A DNA stretch of 64,000 nucleotides from Bicyclus anynana (taxonomy: Eukaryota > Arthropoda > Insecta > Lepidoptera > Nymphalidae), in NCBI RefSeq assembly GCF_947172395.1, contig NC_069083.1:466501-530500 (forward strand). Direction: 5' to 3'. The position numbers were made by a program, and so were the translations under genes. Of the stretch, positions 37,004-47,200 are shown in pieces. Position 1 is the stretch's first letter; every line of letters starts with the position of its first letter. The notes under the pieces were generated by a model. It did no database searches. It worked only from the letters and a program-made list of their open reading frames with translations, and was not told the DNA's origin.

Positions 37004-37130
37004 TGCCTCAAACGGTGAAGGAAAAACATCGTGAGGAAATCTGCATAGGTACATACCTACCTGAGAATTTTCTTAATTCTCTATTCGGTGTTTGAAGTCT
37101 GCATTGGGCCAGCGTGGTACCTACACTATT
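37004..37130 (+). mobile_element. SINE (family B), copy 6, left half
   Basis: Body from CCTCAAACGGTGAAGGAAA to GCCAGCGTGGTACCTACACT. The SINE continues at 38948 (GGCCTAACAACTCTCAG) after the LINE insertion. Joining the ends restores the usual CTATT|GGCCTAAC order. Confidence 0.8.
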
Positions 37131-38947
37131 AAAATAAAATAAAAAAAATATGTTTATTTCAGGCCTTGACCCATAGTTGTTAGTGTACAAAAAAAAAAAA
37201 GACAATAGCTTAAATTATATGTTAGTAAAGTAAATACAGACCAAAAAAATAAAAATAAAAAAAGAGAAATAATAACACTACATATTTAGGTATAATACTT
37301 ACTTAAGATATCTGCCCCTACATACTGACACACCGGGCACACAGGTATGTGTGTGTATCCAGTGCCTCAGTATGGGACAGTCATACTTTTCGCTAATCAC
37401 CCTCAGGAAGGTGTTAGTGCTCCCCCTCAACCTGCTCATCAGCGTTGCCGTTCGTTTCCGTATGACTGTAGAGAAGCTGTCAGTCCTTCCGTACGCAAAC
37501 ATTGCTGATGCACTACAGTACCGTGGGAGCCCCAACATCACCCTGAAGGCATTGTTGTATTGCACTCGGAGTGCATTGTATGTCTTCTGCGTATAGTTGA
37601 CCCACAGGCTGCACGTGTATAGCGTCTGACAGAACGCCTTAAACAGTGTTACTTTTACGTCTACAGTAGACCGCGCGAACCTGCGAGCCAACATATTGCA
37701 TCTGACAGCAATAGCTCTCCTTTCCCTTTCCATGTCCATGTCGTCGCACAAACCCTCAGTGACAATATGACCGAGGTATTTGAACTCCGACACCCTCTGA
37801 AGCTCGATTCCTCCCAATGTTACTGGTGGTACATTTTCTAATTTTCGCGAGCCCACCCGAAACACCAGAAGTTCGCTCTTCTTAACATTATACAGAAGGC
37901 CATGCTTCTGCGCATATCTCTCACAAATTGTCAGCAGCTTCCGGAGCGCCCTTACTGATGGACTCAACAACACCATGTCGTCAGCATAACTAATATTGTT
38001 AACACACTGCCCATCTATTGAGCAGCCGACACCAGCGTTGCCGAGCTCTATAATTAGTTGGTTCATGTAGAGGTTGAAGAGTGCTGGAGACGATAATCCC
38101 CCCTGTCTCACTCCACACTCCAACCTGAACTCATCAGAAAGAGTACTCCTCCATTTGACCTGGTTAGTCTGATGGTTATACCAATACTTGAGAATATTGA
38201 TCACTTCCTGTGGTACTCCCGAGTCAATCAACTTAGACCAAAGTATATCATACCTAACCAGGTCAAAAGCTTTCGAGAGGTCCAGAAAGGCAGCGTATAC
38301 AGGTGTACTCCTATCAGTGTAGTATCTAACGGTATGTTTGAGCGTCAGAATCGCGCTTTCTGTCGAGACACCCGGTCTAAAACCAAATTGTGCATCGTGA
38401 ATTCGCAGATATTTGCTTAGCTGACGCTCCAACAGACCGTCAAAAACCTTGGCTATAACAGTAGCCAATGAGATCGGTCGGTAGTTCCCCTTCTCAGTAA
38501 TATCCCCTGTTTTGTTTTTAATTATGGGTATGACCACCGTCCTCATCAGCTCCGCCGGCAGATATGAGTGTCTGATACATATGGTAAATAGTAAAGCCAG
38601 AAGCCTCGGAAGATGTGGACCTGCATGTAATAAGTGTTCTATACTTAAGCCATCGTGTCCGGGTGACTTTCCTTTCCTCATTCCTTTCAGTATCTCTTTA
38701 ACAGTACTAGCAGAAATACGGGATGGAATACCCGACACAACGCCAACGCTACTACTACTCTGTATAGCTTCTACAGGTGAACGAGCTTGAAAGAATTCTT
38801 TAAAAAGATTTGCTATCTCCTTTGACTCCGTAACACCGGCGATACTCACTGGGATCCCTACCTTAGGACTTAACTTTTTCGTTTCATTCCAGAAGCCTTT
38901 AAAGTCTTTATTTTTATGACGTGTCGCTATAATGTCCATTTTAATTT
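37131..38947 (-). mobile_element. Non-LTR retrotransposon (LINE), 5'-truncated, inserted in a SINE
   Basis: The element runs on the minus strand. Its 3' UTR (37131-37298) is A/T-rich and ends, on that strand, with AAATAAACATATTTTTTTTA. Its 5' end abuts the right half of SINE B6 at about 38947. The upstream endonuclease part of a complete LINE is absent, as expected of incomplete reverse transcription. The host SINE sequence continues on both sides, so the insertion is younger than the SINE. Confidence 0.88.
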
Positions 38948-38957
38948 GGCCTAACAA
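37299..38957 (-). CDS. Reverse transcriptase ORF of LINE, 552 codons
   Basis: A single long frame carries the reverse-transcriptase domains in order: GKSPGHDGLSIEHLL near residue 94, NYRPISLATVIAKVFDGLLE, the fingers motif QFGFRPGVSTESAI, AFLDLSKAFDLV, VRQGGLSSPALFNLYMN, and the catalytic box SYADDMVLL with its two aspartates. A thumb region with EFKYLGHIV follows. The order fits Jockey-superfamily or CR1/L2-like LINEs; I could not assign the clade. There is no apurinic endonuclease domain. The first few codons (before Met at about 38940) come from the flanking SINE, so the annotated start is not the element's own. The frame has no stop, so the copy is fairly young, but it is truncated and should not be autonomous. 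Confidence 0.93.
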   Translation of the reverse strand: MLGQIKMDIIATRHKNKDFKGFWNETKKLSPKVGIPVSIAGVTESKEIANLFKEFFQARSPVEAIQSSSSVGVVSGIPSRISASTVKEILKGMRKGKSPGHDGLSIEHLLHAGPHLPRLLALLFTICIRHSYLPAELMRTVVIPIIKNKTGDITEKGNYRPISLATVIAKVFDGLLERQLSKYLRIHDAQFGFRPGVSTESAILTLKHTVRYYTDRSTPVYAAFLDLSKAFDLVRYDILWSKLIDSGVPQEVINILKYWYNHQTNQVKWRSTLSDEFRLECGVRQGGLSSPALFNLYMNQLIIELGNAGVGCSIDGQCVNNISYADDMVLLSPSVRALRKLLTICERYAQKHGLLYNVKKSELLVFRVGSRKLENVPPVTLGGIELQRVSEFKYLGHIVTEGLCDDMDMERERRAIAVRCNMLARRFARSTVDVKVTLFKAFCQTLYTCSLWVNYTQKTYNALRVQYNNAFRVMLGLPRYCSASAMFAYGRTDSFSTVIRKRTATLMSRLRGSTNTFLRVISEKYDCPILRHWIHTHTCVPGVSVCRGRYLK

Positions 38958-39016
38958 CTCTCAGTTTCAGAGGAGACTCGTACTCAGCAGTGAGCTGAAT
39001 ATGGGTTGATAATGAA
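38948..39016 (+). mobile_element. SINE (family B), copy 6, right half
   Basis: GGAGACTCGTACTCAGCAG and TGAGCTGAATATGGGTTGAT are the tail of the SINE whose left half ends at 37130. Confidence 0.8.
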
Positions 39017-39156
39017 CGAATCAATGATAATATAAAACCACATTCGAGAAACTCTTTTTAAGCGTACCAGTGTTTATATGTGTATTGTCATTGTTTATAT
39101 GTGTATGGTCATGGCACGACAGCGTACCAACATAACAATCAGTGTTAGTTAGTCCA

Positions 39157-39535
39157 GGATATTATAATCTATTTCTGTTCCAAATCTCAGCTAAATCGCT
39201 TCAGTAGTCGCGGCGTTAAAAAGTATCAAACATCCACGCAAACTCTCGCGGATACAATAATACTCATAGGATTTCTGTTGAAGTGTTTGTCTGTGATTCC
39301 AAGAAAACTGAATTTTCTCAAATAGACGCAACACTGAAAAACAATTTTTATAATTTTTGTCTGTCTGTCTGTCCGGGCTAATCTCTGGAACGGCTGAACC
39401 AATTTAAACAGAACTTTCAGTGGTAGATAGAGGAAGTTATTGAGCAACTTTATGGGCTATCTCACAACACATAACTCCCGAGGAATTTATAAAAATCTGA
39501 ATTTCACGCTAACGAAGTCGCAGGCATCTGCTAGT
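39157..39535. repeat. Family L repeats, two fragments
   Basis: Positions 39157-39270 are the second half of family L on the plus strand (CTATTTCTGTTCCAAATCTC). Positions 39330-39535 are another copy reversed, with GTCTGTCTGTCTGTCCGGGC and the end GAAGTCGCAGGCATCTGCTA. Confidence 0.65.
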
Positions 39536-40379
39536 TTAGTTTAGGTATTTATTAGGCATCGTCGATTTAAACTTTATAAAATAAAAATACCAAAAACCCG
39601 TAATGATGTTTCCTGAAAACTTTAAACTCTACCGAATGAATCTGTCTCTTATCTTACAGTCTTGCATGTTACGGATCGTTATTTCGAATCTCGAATAATA
39701 ATAAAAATGATCATGGAGGTTACTTTAACATTAATAAAAAATAAATAATAACACAGATAACGCAAGATAAATACTTTAATTACATTCAGTTGACTGCCAT
39801 CTAGTGTGATATTAAAGGACTGCAATATGTAACTACAGTATATCAATTTCGCTATTCGTTAACAGAGGGCAGAGTTAATTTATTTGTTGTAATAATTTGT
39901 TTATTAGGTACGCTACGCACACTGCGTACAATGTAGAGTGAGTGAAAAGCGTTTTAGCTGAATTAAAATTAGCATCAAGTAATAATTACAACATAAAATA
40001 ATTTGTTAAGAAGATACGTGAGTATAAAATATCACAGAATAAAATATAGGTAACAATACTTACTATAAAATTAAGAATAGGTACCTACCTAGTTAGACGA
40101 TGAACCAATATAATTAAATTAGGTAATTAATTATTACCTATTATTATAATTATTAGGTAAGTATATCAATAAACAACAGATATTAAAGATAAATATAAAC
40201 AACTTATCCTCATAACACCTATTTTATATTGATAACCCATTGTTTTCTCATATATTTCTTTCTTCAATTAATTATCATAGAACAGGAAATCCTGAAAAAT
40301 AAAGCATTATCTTAGATTATAATAATAAGTAATTGGTCTCGCTTTGCTAGAGGCATAATAGGTATCCTAAACTATGAGA
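39536..40379. other. Intergenic, nothing recognised
   Basis: AT-rich, with TTACCTATTATTATAATTAT-type runs. I looked here for a further scramblase exon ending in the family's DFMFFE-like C-terminus and did not see one. Confidence 0.45.
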
Positions 40380-40510
40380 AACTCAAAGGAAGGAAAGATA
40401 GACCAAACAAACTGTGCACCGATGACATCGCAAAAACCGCCGGAAAGCAGTGGATGAACACAGCAAAGGAAAGGGAGTCACGGACGAGGATGGAGGACCG
40501 TGGAGACCTT
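40380..40510 (+). pseudogene. RTE-type LINE C-terminal fragment
   Basis: The plus-strand frame reads RPNKLCTDDIAKTAGKQWMN followed by TAKERES. This corresponds to the conserved RTE C-terminal motif GRPPTRWTEDIKRVAGSCWM of the intact element at 43.6 kb, but is quite diverged. It comes from a different, older RTE subfamily and lies directly next to the 143-bp array. Confidence 0.6.
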
Positions 40511-40580
40511 TATCTGAGAAGGGGCTCTTATTTCGGGAATATTTCAACAACTTACTAACCAGCTCGAGAGCCAGTCATCC

Positions 40581-41295
40581 GCCGGCGCGCGCGACATGCC
40601 GCCCAGCGCTCGCGGTGGCGCCGTTAGATACTCACAATGAGGAAGCACGTGGCGATGATCGCCGCCTTGTAGCGCACGTCCAGCTCGAGCGGGAAGCGGA
40701 TAGCGAAACTGTCGCGGTCACCCGCCGGCGCGCGCGACATGCCGCCCAGCGCTCGCGGTGGCGCCGTTAGATACTCACAATGAGGAAGCACGTGGCGATG
40801 ATCGCCGCCTTGTAGCGCACGTCCAGCTCGAGCGGGAAGCGGATAGCGAAACTGTCGCGGTCACCCGCCGGCGCGCGCGACATGCCGCCCAGCGCTCGCG
40901 GTGGCGCCGTTAGATACTCACAATGAGGAAGCACGTGGCGATGATCGCCGCCTTGTAGCGCACGTCCAGCTCGAGCGGGAAGCGGATAGCGAAACTGTCG
41001 CGGTCACCCGCCGGCGCGCGCGACATGCCGCCCAGCGCTCGCGGTGGCGCCGTTAGATACTCACAATGAGGAAGCACGTGGCGATGATCGCCGCCTTGTA
41101 GCGCACGTCCAGCTCGAGCAGGAAGCGGATGGCGAAACTGTCGCGGTCATCCGCCGGCGCGTGCGACATGCCGCCCAGCGCTCGCGGTGGCGCCGTTAGA
41201 TACTCACAATGAGGAAGCACGTGGCGATGATCGCCGCCTTGTAGCGCACGTCCAGCTCGAGCGGGAAGCGGATGGCGAAGCTGTCGCGGTCACCC
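40581..41295. repeat. Tandem array, five 143-bp units, made of exon end plus splice donor
   Basis: GCCGGCGCG occurs at 40581, 40724, 40867, 41010, 41153 and 41296, an exact 143-base period. The unit nearest the gene (41153-41295) is the real 3' end of the last recognised scramblase exon plus its ATT|GTGAGT donor. The other four units to the left repeat exon end and donor. The left units share GGATAGCGAAACTG. The 41153 unit has the intermediate GGATGGCGAAACTG, and the exon itself GGATGGCGAAGCTG. The junction between units falls at a GCGCTGG-type microhomology. Extra copies lack the exon's acceptor. 143 is not a multiple of three. Confidence 0.95.
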
Positions 41296-44200
41296 GCCGG
41301 CGCGCGCGACATGCCGCTCCAGCGCTTGCTGATGTCGCCGATGCGCTTCTTGTCGCTCGTATACAACTGGAAAATTACAGTACATACGTTTTACGTATAC
41401 AGTAGGTACATTTCAAATGGCTTAGTTATGTGTTTTTAGTCAAACAGGTAGATATGTATCAGCAAGCGATTTGGCCAAGTAAGTCCGTCGATTGAATAAT
41501 CCGTACCCATCCAAGGAAGCATGCTACGAGTTGATACCGGTTTGACTGCATGCACTAAATTATGTAAAATAATCGTGACCCCAGGACGTCTTGAACTGAA
41601 GTCACACATGACACACAGGTTTCCACGGACTAACGAACAGAGGAAGAAGAGATAACAGAAATAAAATAAAGCTTACCTCAAAGTTGCACTCAGCGGAGAT
41701 GGAGACGGGCCCCTTGACGCGCACGACGGGCCGGTCGGCGGAGTCGTTGATGAGCAGCACCGGCTTGAGGAAGGTCACCTCCTTGCGCACCACGGCGGCC
41801 GGCAGCCCGCACACGCTCACGTCCATCTTGTCCGCGCCCACCGAGTACGGCCGCCGCAGCTTCATCACCTGCCGACCGGGGGCGATCGCCTAGTTATACT
41901 CAGTACTCTGTATTTGAACACCACCTAACAAAGGTACAAATATTAAACGTAGAACAGAAGAACACAAAAGAGACATTATCACTTCGTAGTAATCTCAATC
42001 TCAACCATTGGTTGACGTTGAACTTTTCTGTTTGTATACTACTTCCGTCACTATGAAATAGTCTCACGCATGTGTATAAGTTACCAAAATTTCTATATGT
42101 ATAATCACAGGCCGGCCATCTAAAAACGCTTTATCTTTATACCCCTATGACAAAAGAACGCGTGGAATGTCGCAACCTCTCGTGAATAATGGATCGAAGG
42201 TCCAACAAACTGGCAATCAGTGATGCGCTAGCGAAATATATTGGGAAATGTCATAATTATCATTCTCGTGGCATTAAATATTGTTTACAATACTTGAAAC
42301 TTATTAAAATTGAAATGCATGGGTATCACAGTAACAGATAAGTTTCAATTAACCTATAAAAATATTCATCAAGAGCTACACATAAACCAAAAGAAGCCAT
42401 AGGAAATGAAAAGAAAATCTTTCCCAAAAACTCTGCGCTAAAGGATAATACTGAGTTTCTTCAGAGTTGTGTCCAGAATTCAGATTCAAAATCACATGAT
42501 CACCTGACAAGCGACATTTGGGAAAGAAGTTTTCAACTATTCCTAAGGAAAACAATCAAAGTATTCCCCTCAAAAAGCGGATAGTTTTCTTATTTCAAAT
42601 ACGCCATTTGTTTAGATAGAGTGTTGATGCAAAAAACGTGTTCTGACTGAAAATGGATATCTCGCGTCTTAAATAACAATGCTGAGGAGAGATACTTTTA
42701 TTTCGCTTTTTTTGTTATTACAGACACCACTTAGATACTACAAGTATAAGCAATGAATATAATATTATATTCTTGCTTCATCAAATTTTAGACGAGCATC
42801 TCTCCTCTCTTATAAGAATCAGAACCTTATACGAGATAAAAAGGGGAATTAAGAATTACGTTGTAAACAGACAAATGCAAATATTAGGATGGTGACTTGA
42901 ACTTTAAAGCGTCCAGAGATATAAATACAAAATTAGAATATCAAGTCATAAAGAGTTCTCAAATGAAAACGTAAGGATAACGATTAGTACCTTCAAGTAT
43001 TAAAGACGGAGGAGAATCTCCAAGGTCAATCGATTATTAACTTCGCAGAGGCCTCAGTTCTACCCCAGGCGCACATTCGTAACCCTAATACTCGTAAATA
43101 AGCGTAGGCCCAGTAATCCCGGAGTAGCGAAAGCCGCCACAATTGCCACCAGTGCGTGCGTATCGCGTAGCGTGTGAATCGGTTAATACGCACCGCACCG
43201 AAACACGCGATCATATCAAAAGCTGACCTTTCGGTTAACCCGTAATATACCACAATGCGATTACAGTCATTTACGAGTAAAACTGGACATTCGGCCTGTG
43301 GGGTGTGTTTCATAATTCGTAGCTTAGTCTATGTGAAACACCTCTTTACATCATATATAGGTACTCGTATCTATAGTATTCTATACGAGTTATACTCCAT
43401 AGTAATCTCTGGATATAGTTAACCGATCTTAAAAACTTTTTACTACCAGAAAGCACGATATTTGTGAGTGTCAAAGGCTACATTTTATCCTCGTATTCTC
43501 ACGGGAACGCCTACACGAACGAACAGCTAGTTTCCAATAAGCAAGATGATTTGGTCCTGATGGGTAATGGGTCATACAAGTGCCCAACAATTTCTTACTT
43601 ACTTACTTTATCAGCCGATAGACGTCCACTGCTGGACATAGGCCTCTTGCATGGACCTCCAAGCACAACGATCTCGAGCCGCCAGCATCCAGCAGCTCCC
43701 TGCAACCCGCTTAATATCCTCGGTCCACCTAGTGGGGGGTCGCCCAACACTGCGCTTTCCGGTGCGGGGTCGCCATTCCAGCACCTTGGGGCCCCAACGT
43801 CCATCGGCTCTTCGAACTATGTGGCCCGCCCATTGCCACTTCAGCTTCGCGACTCGCTGAGCTATGTCAGTGACTTTGGTTCGTCTGCGGATCTCCTCAT
43901 TCCTGATTCGATCACGCAGAGAAACTCCAAGCATAGCTCGCTCCATCGCCCGCTGAGTGACTTTGAGCCTTCTAATAAGGCCCATAGTCAGCGACCAAGT
44001 CTCGGATCCGTATGTCATCACTGGCAACACGCACTGATCGAAGACTTTTGTCTTCAAGCACTGAGGAATTTCGGACGAAAAGATGTCGCGGAGTTTCCCG
44101 AACGCTGCCCAGCCGAGCTGGATTCGGCGATTCACCTCTTTCTCAAAATTGGACCTACCTAACTGGACTGTGTGTCCTAGGTATATATATTCGTCTACAA

Positions 44201-47200
44201 TTTCGAGCGCAGAGTCCTCAACAATAACTGGGTGGAGCGGTACATGAGTATTAGTCATGATCTTCGTCTTGCTCATGTTCATTTTTAGACCCACACGTTG
44301 AGAAACCCTGCTGAGGTCGTTGCGCATGGTATTAAGGTCCTCCAGAGTCTCTGCCATAATGACTACATCATCGGCAAAACGTAGTTGAGTGATGTACTCA
44401 CCATTGATGTTGATGTCAAATCCGTTCCAGTCCATCGTAAAGACATCTTCCAATGCAGCGGTAAATAGCTTTGGGGAGATCACATCTCCCTGCCGCACTC
44501 CTCGCTGCAGTTGGATTGGCCTCGTAGTCTGATCCTGTATACGGACTGACATGGTGGCGCTTTCATACAAACACTTCAACGCTTGAATGTACCTGTAGTC
44601 GATCCGGCATCTCTGCAAAGACCTCAGCACAGCCCAAGCTTCCACCGAATCGAAGGCTTTCTCATAGTCCACAAACGCTAAGCAAAGTGGCTGGTTATAC
44701 TCTTCGGAATTCTGTATAACCTGCCGCAGCGTATGAATGTGGTCTATGGTACTAAAGCCTGCTCGGAAACCGGCTTGTTCGGGAGGCTGGAAGTCGTCAA
44801 ACCTACGGGCGAGACGATTCGTGATGACTCTCGAGAATAACTTGTAGACATGACTCAACAACGAGATGGGTCTGTAATTCTTCAGTAAGGTATTGTCACC
44901 TTTTTTGAAGAACAGAACCACCACGCTCCTGTGCCACGCCTTAGGTGTTGTACCCTCTTGAATGACGGAATTGAACAACCGCTGAAGGACCTTAAGTATC
45001 GGTTGTCCACCCGCTTTCAGGAGTTCTGCTGTGATTCCGTCATCACCTGGTGCTTTGTTGTTCTTAAGTTGTCTGAGAGCCATACTAATCTCGTATAGGC
45101 TGACGTCCGGGATATCTTCGGTATAGTGTCGGGTCAATTTGGCTCTAGGATCTTTGGCCAAATTGTCAACAGGCTTTTGGGTAGAGGTGTATAACTTCTC
45201 GACCTCACTCAAGATCTCAGGCTTAGAAGAAATGATATTGCCCTGATCGGTCTTCAAACGTGTCAATTGTCTTCGTCCAATAGACAGATCTCTCGCGAAC
45301 ACTTTCGAGCCTCGATTGTTCTTGATTGTATCTTTGATACGCTCGGTATTGAAGCGTCGCAAGTCGCATGTCTGCGATTTGGAGATCTGTCTATTAATCT
45401 GACGGTATTTTAACGCGTCTGTTGAAGACTGCAATCTCATTTCTTGTCTTTCCTCCATGAGCTTAAGTGTATGGTCCGAGAACTTGTTAGTTCTTTTTGT
45501 ACGGTGGGTTTTGAAAAACTTGAACCCGACCGTATGGACAGTTTCCACAAGCCTGTTGTTTAGATCGTCCACATCAACGCAATCTGCTAGGCAATCAAAG
45601 CGGTTCTGTAATTCCAGTTGAAAGCTCTCGGGGTTTTGGATTTGGGCAGGAGTAGGTCGGAGCGTAGATTTCACAAGTTTGTACCGTTCCAGCTGTAAGT
45701 TGATATTCAACGTGCCTCTTACCATTCGGTGATCACTACCGGTTTTGACCCTGTTGATCACAGAGACATCGTTGAATATATGCCGTCTGGTAGACAAGAT
45801 GAAATCTATCTCATTTTTCGTAGAACCATCGGGGCTCATCCAGGTCCATTTCCTGTGTGGCGGCTTCTTGAAAAAAGAGTTCATCATGAAGAGTCCCTCC
45901 TTTTCCATGAAGTCAGCCAACATTTGGCCCCTGTGGTTCCTTTGCCCATAACCAAATTGCCCCACTCTCAACTCTGAACCGCTTCTCATACCTAGCTTTG
46001 CATTGAAATCCCCCATCACAACATTGTAATAGGAGTTCGAGGCATGTATGGCTTTTGAGATATCCTCATACAATACCTCTACCACCTCGTCGGAATGTGT
46101 CGAGGTCGGCGCGTAAACCTGTATGATCTTCAACGAATACCGTTTGGTAATTCGAAGAACGAGGAACGCTACCCTGCTCGACACACTCTTGACTCGTACA
46201 ACATTGTTTACGAGGGACTTGTGGACGATAAACCCAACACCACCCTGGGACTGTTGGTCGCCCTCCCGGTAGTATAACAAGTTGCCGGATTCGAGGATTA
46301 TCGAGTCCTCCCCCTCTCTTCGGACTTCAGATAACCGTATGATATCCCAGCGCAACTTGCTAACCACTTCTTCCAACTCGATCATCTTTTCGTCGGTCCG
46401 TAGAGTGCGTGCGTTAAATGTTGCCAGGTCCAGTCGTCGGGGTTGGCAGCGGAATCTCCCCCGGAGATTCTTGACACCCCTTGCCCCGCCGTTACCACGA
46501 CCGCTGCCGGAGCCGGGAATAGCGGGGCCACCGGGGACTAGGGGCTGTTTGTTTTTGGATTTGTCCATGAAGGTTAATGCCCGTATAATGACCACGCTGG
46601 GCATGCGGGTTGGTCATTCGCAGGGCTGAATTTTTCCGCACCGGTGTCGCTGCTGCCCGACACCGGCCTGTGCCATTTATGAAAATCCAGCCAGTTAGGA
46701 ATGGTTATACCGCCATTGATCGGCCGCCAGAGCCTCGTCGGTCACTCTGCAGGGTGCACCACGAGCAGGTGAGGTTTGCAGTTGGGGAGACTGACTGGTA
46801 CTAGCCTCCCCCTTACACCCCATTACATAGTAAAAGGAGGAAGGACCAACAATTTCATTTATCTTTATTTTATTCAAACTGGCTTAAAGTTATGACTATT
46901 AAGCAGTATTATATATTTTTTTAAAAAAACCTCCTCCTTTTTTAAGTCGGTTTAAAAGCGATCAACCTGGCTGTCCAGCGCGAGAAGCAGCCAATATTCT
47001 TGCCACCATTCCACGTAGGCATGATTTGTATAGTTATTAGGATAAATTAGCTTAAGTTCCTTATTGTATTATTTCTTTTACTTTCTTTAATATTCTTTGT
47101 GTTCTACATCTTGACAATTTTAAGTGCAATTAATGATTGGTAGATGTAGAACTACAGAATACTTAAAAGTGCAAGGTAGAACTGCAAGGTACAACTGTGA

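Noticed and set aside
40450..41405. Arg-rich plus-strand frames of 72 and 106 codons
   Set aside because: They are readings of the 143-bp array; the minus strand explains the sequence as scramblase exon 4 copies.
43026..43313. 95-codon minus frame inside scramblase intron 2
   Set aside because: No family resemblance; composition suggests a repeat, and it does not fit the scramblase exon phases.
43464..44162. 232-codon plus-strand open frame
   Set aside because: Antisense to the C-terminal part of the RTE LINE ORF; no independent protein features.
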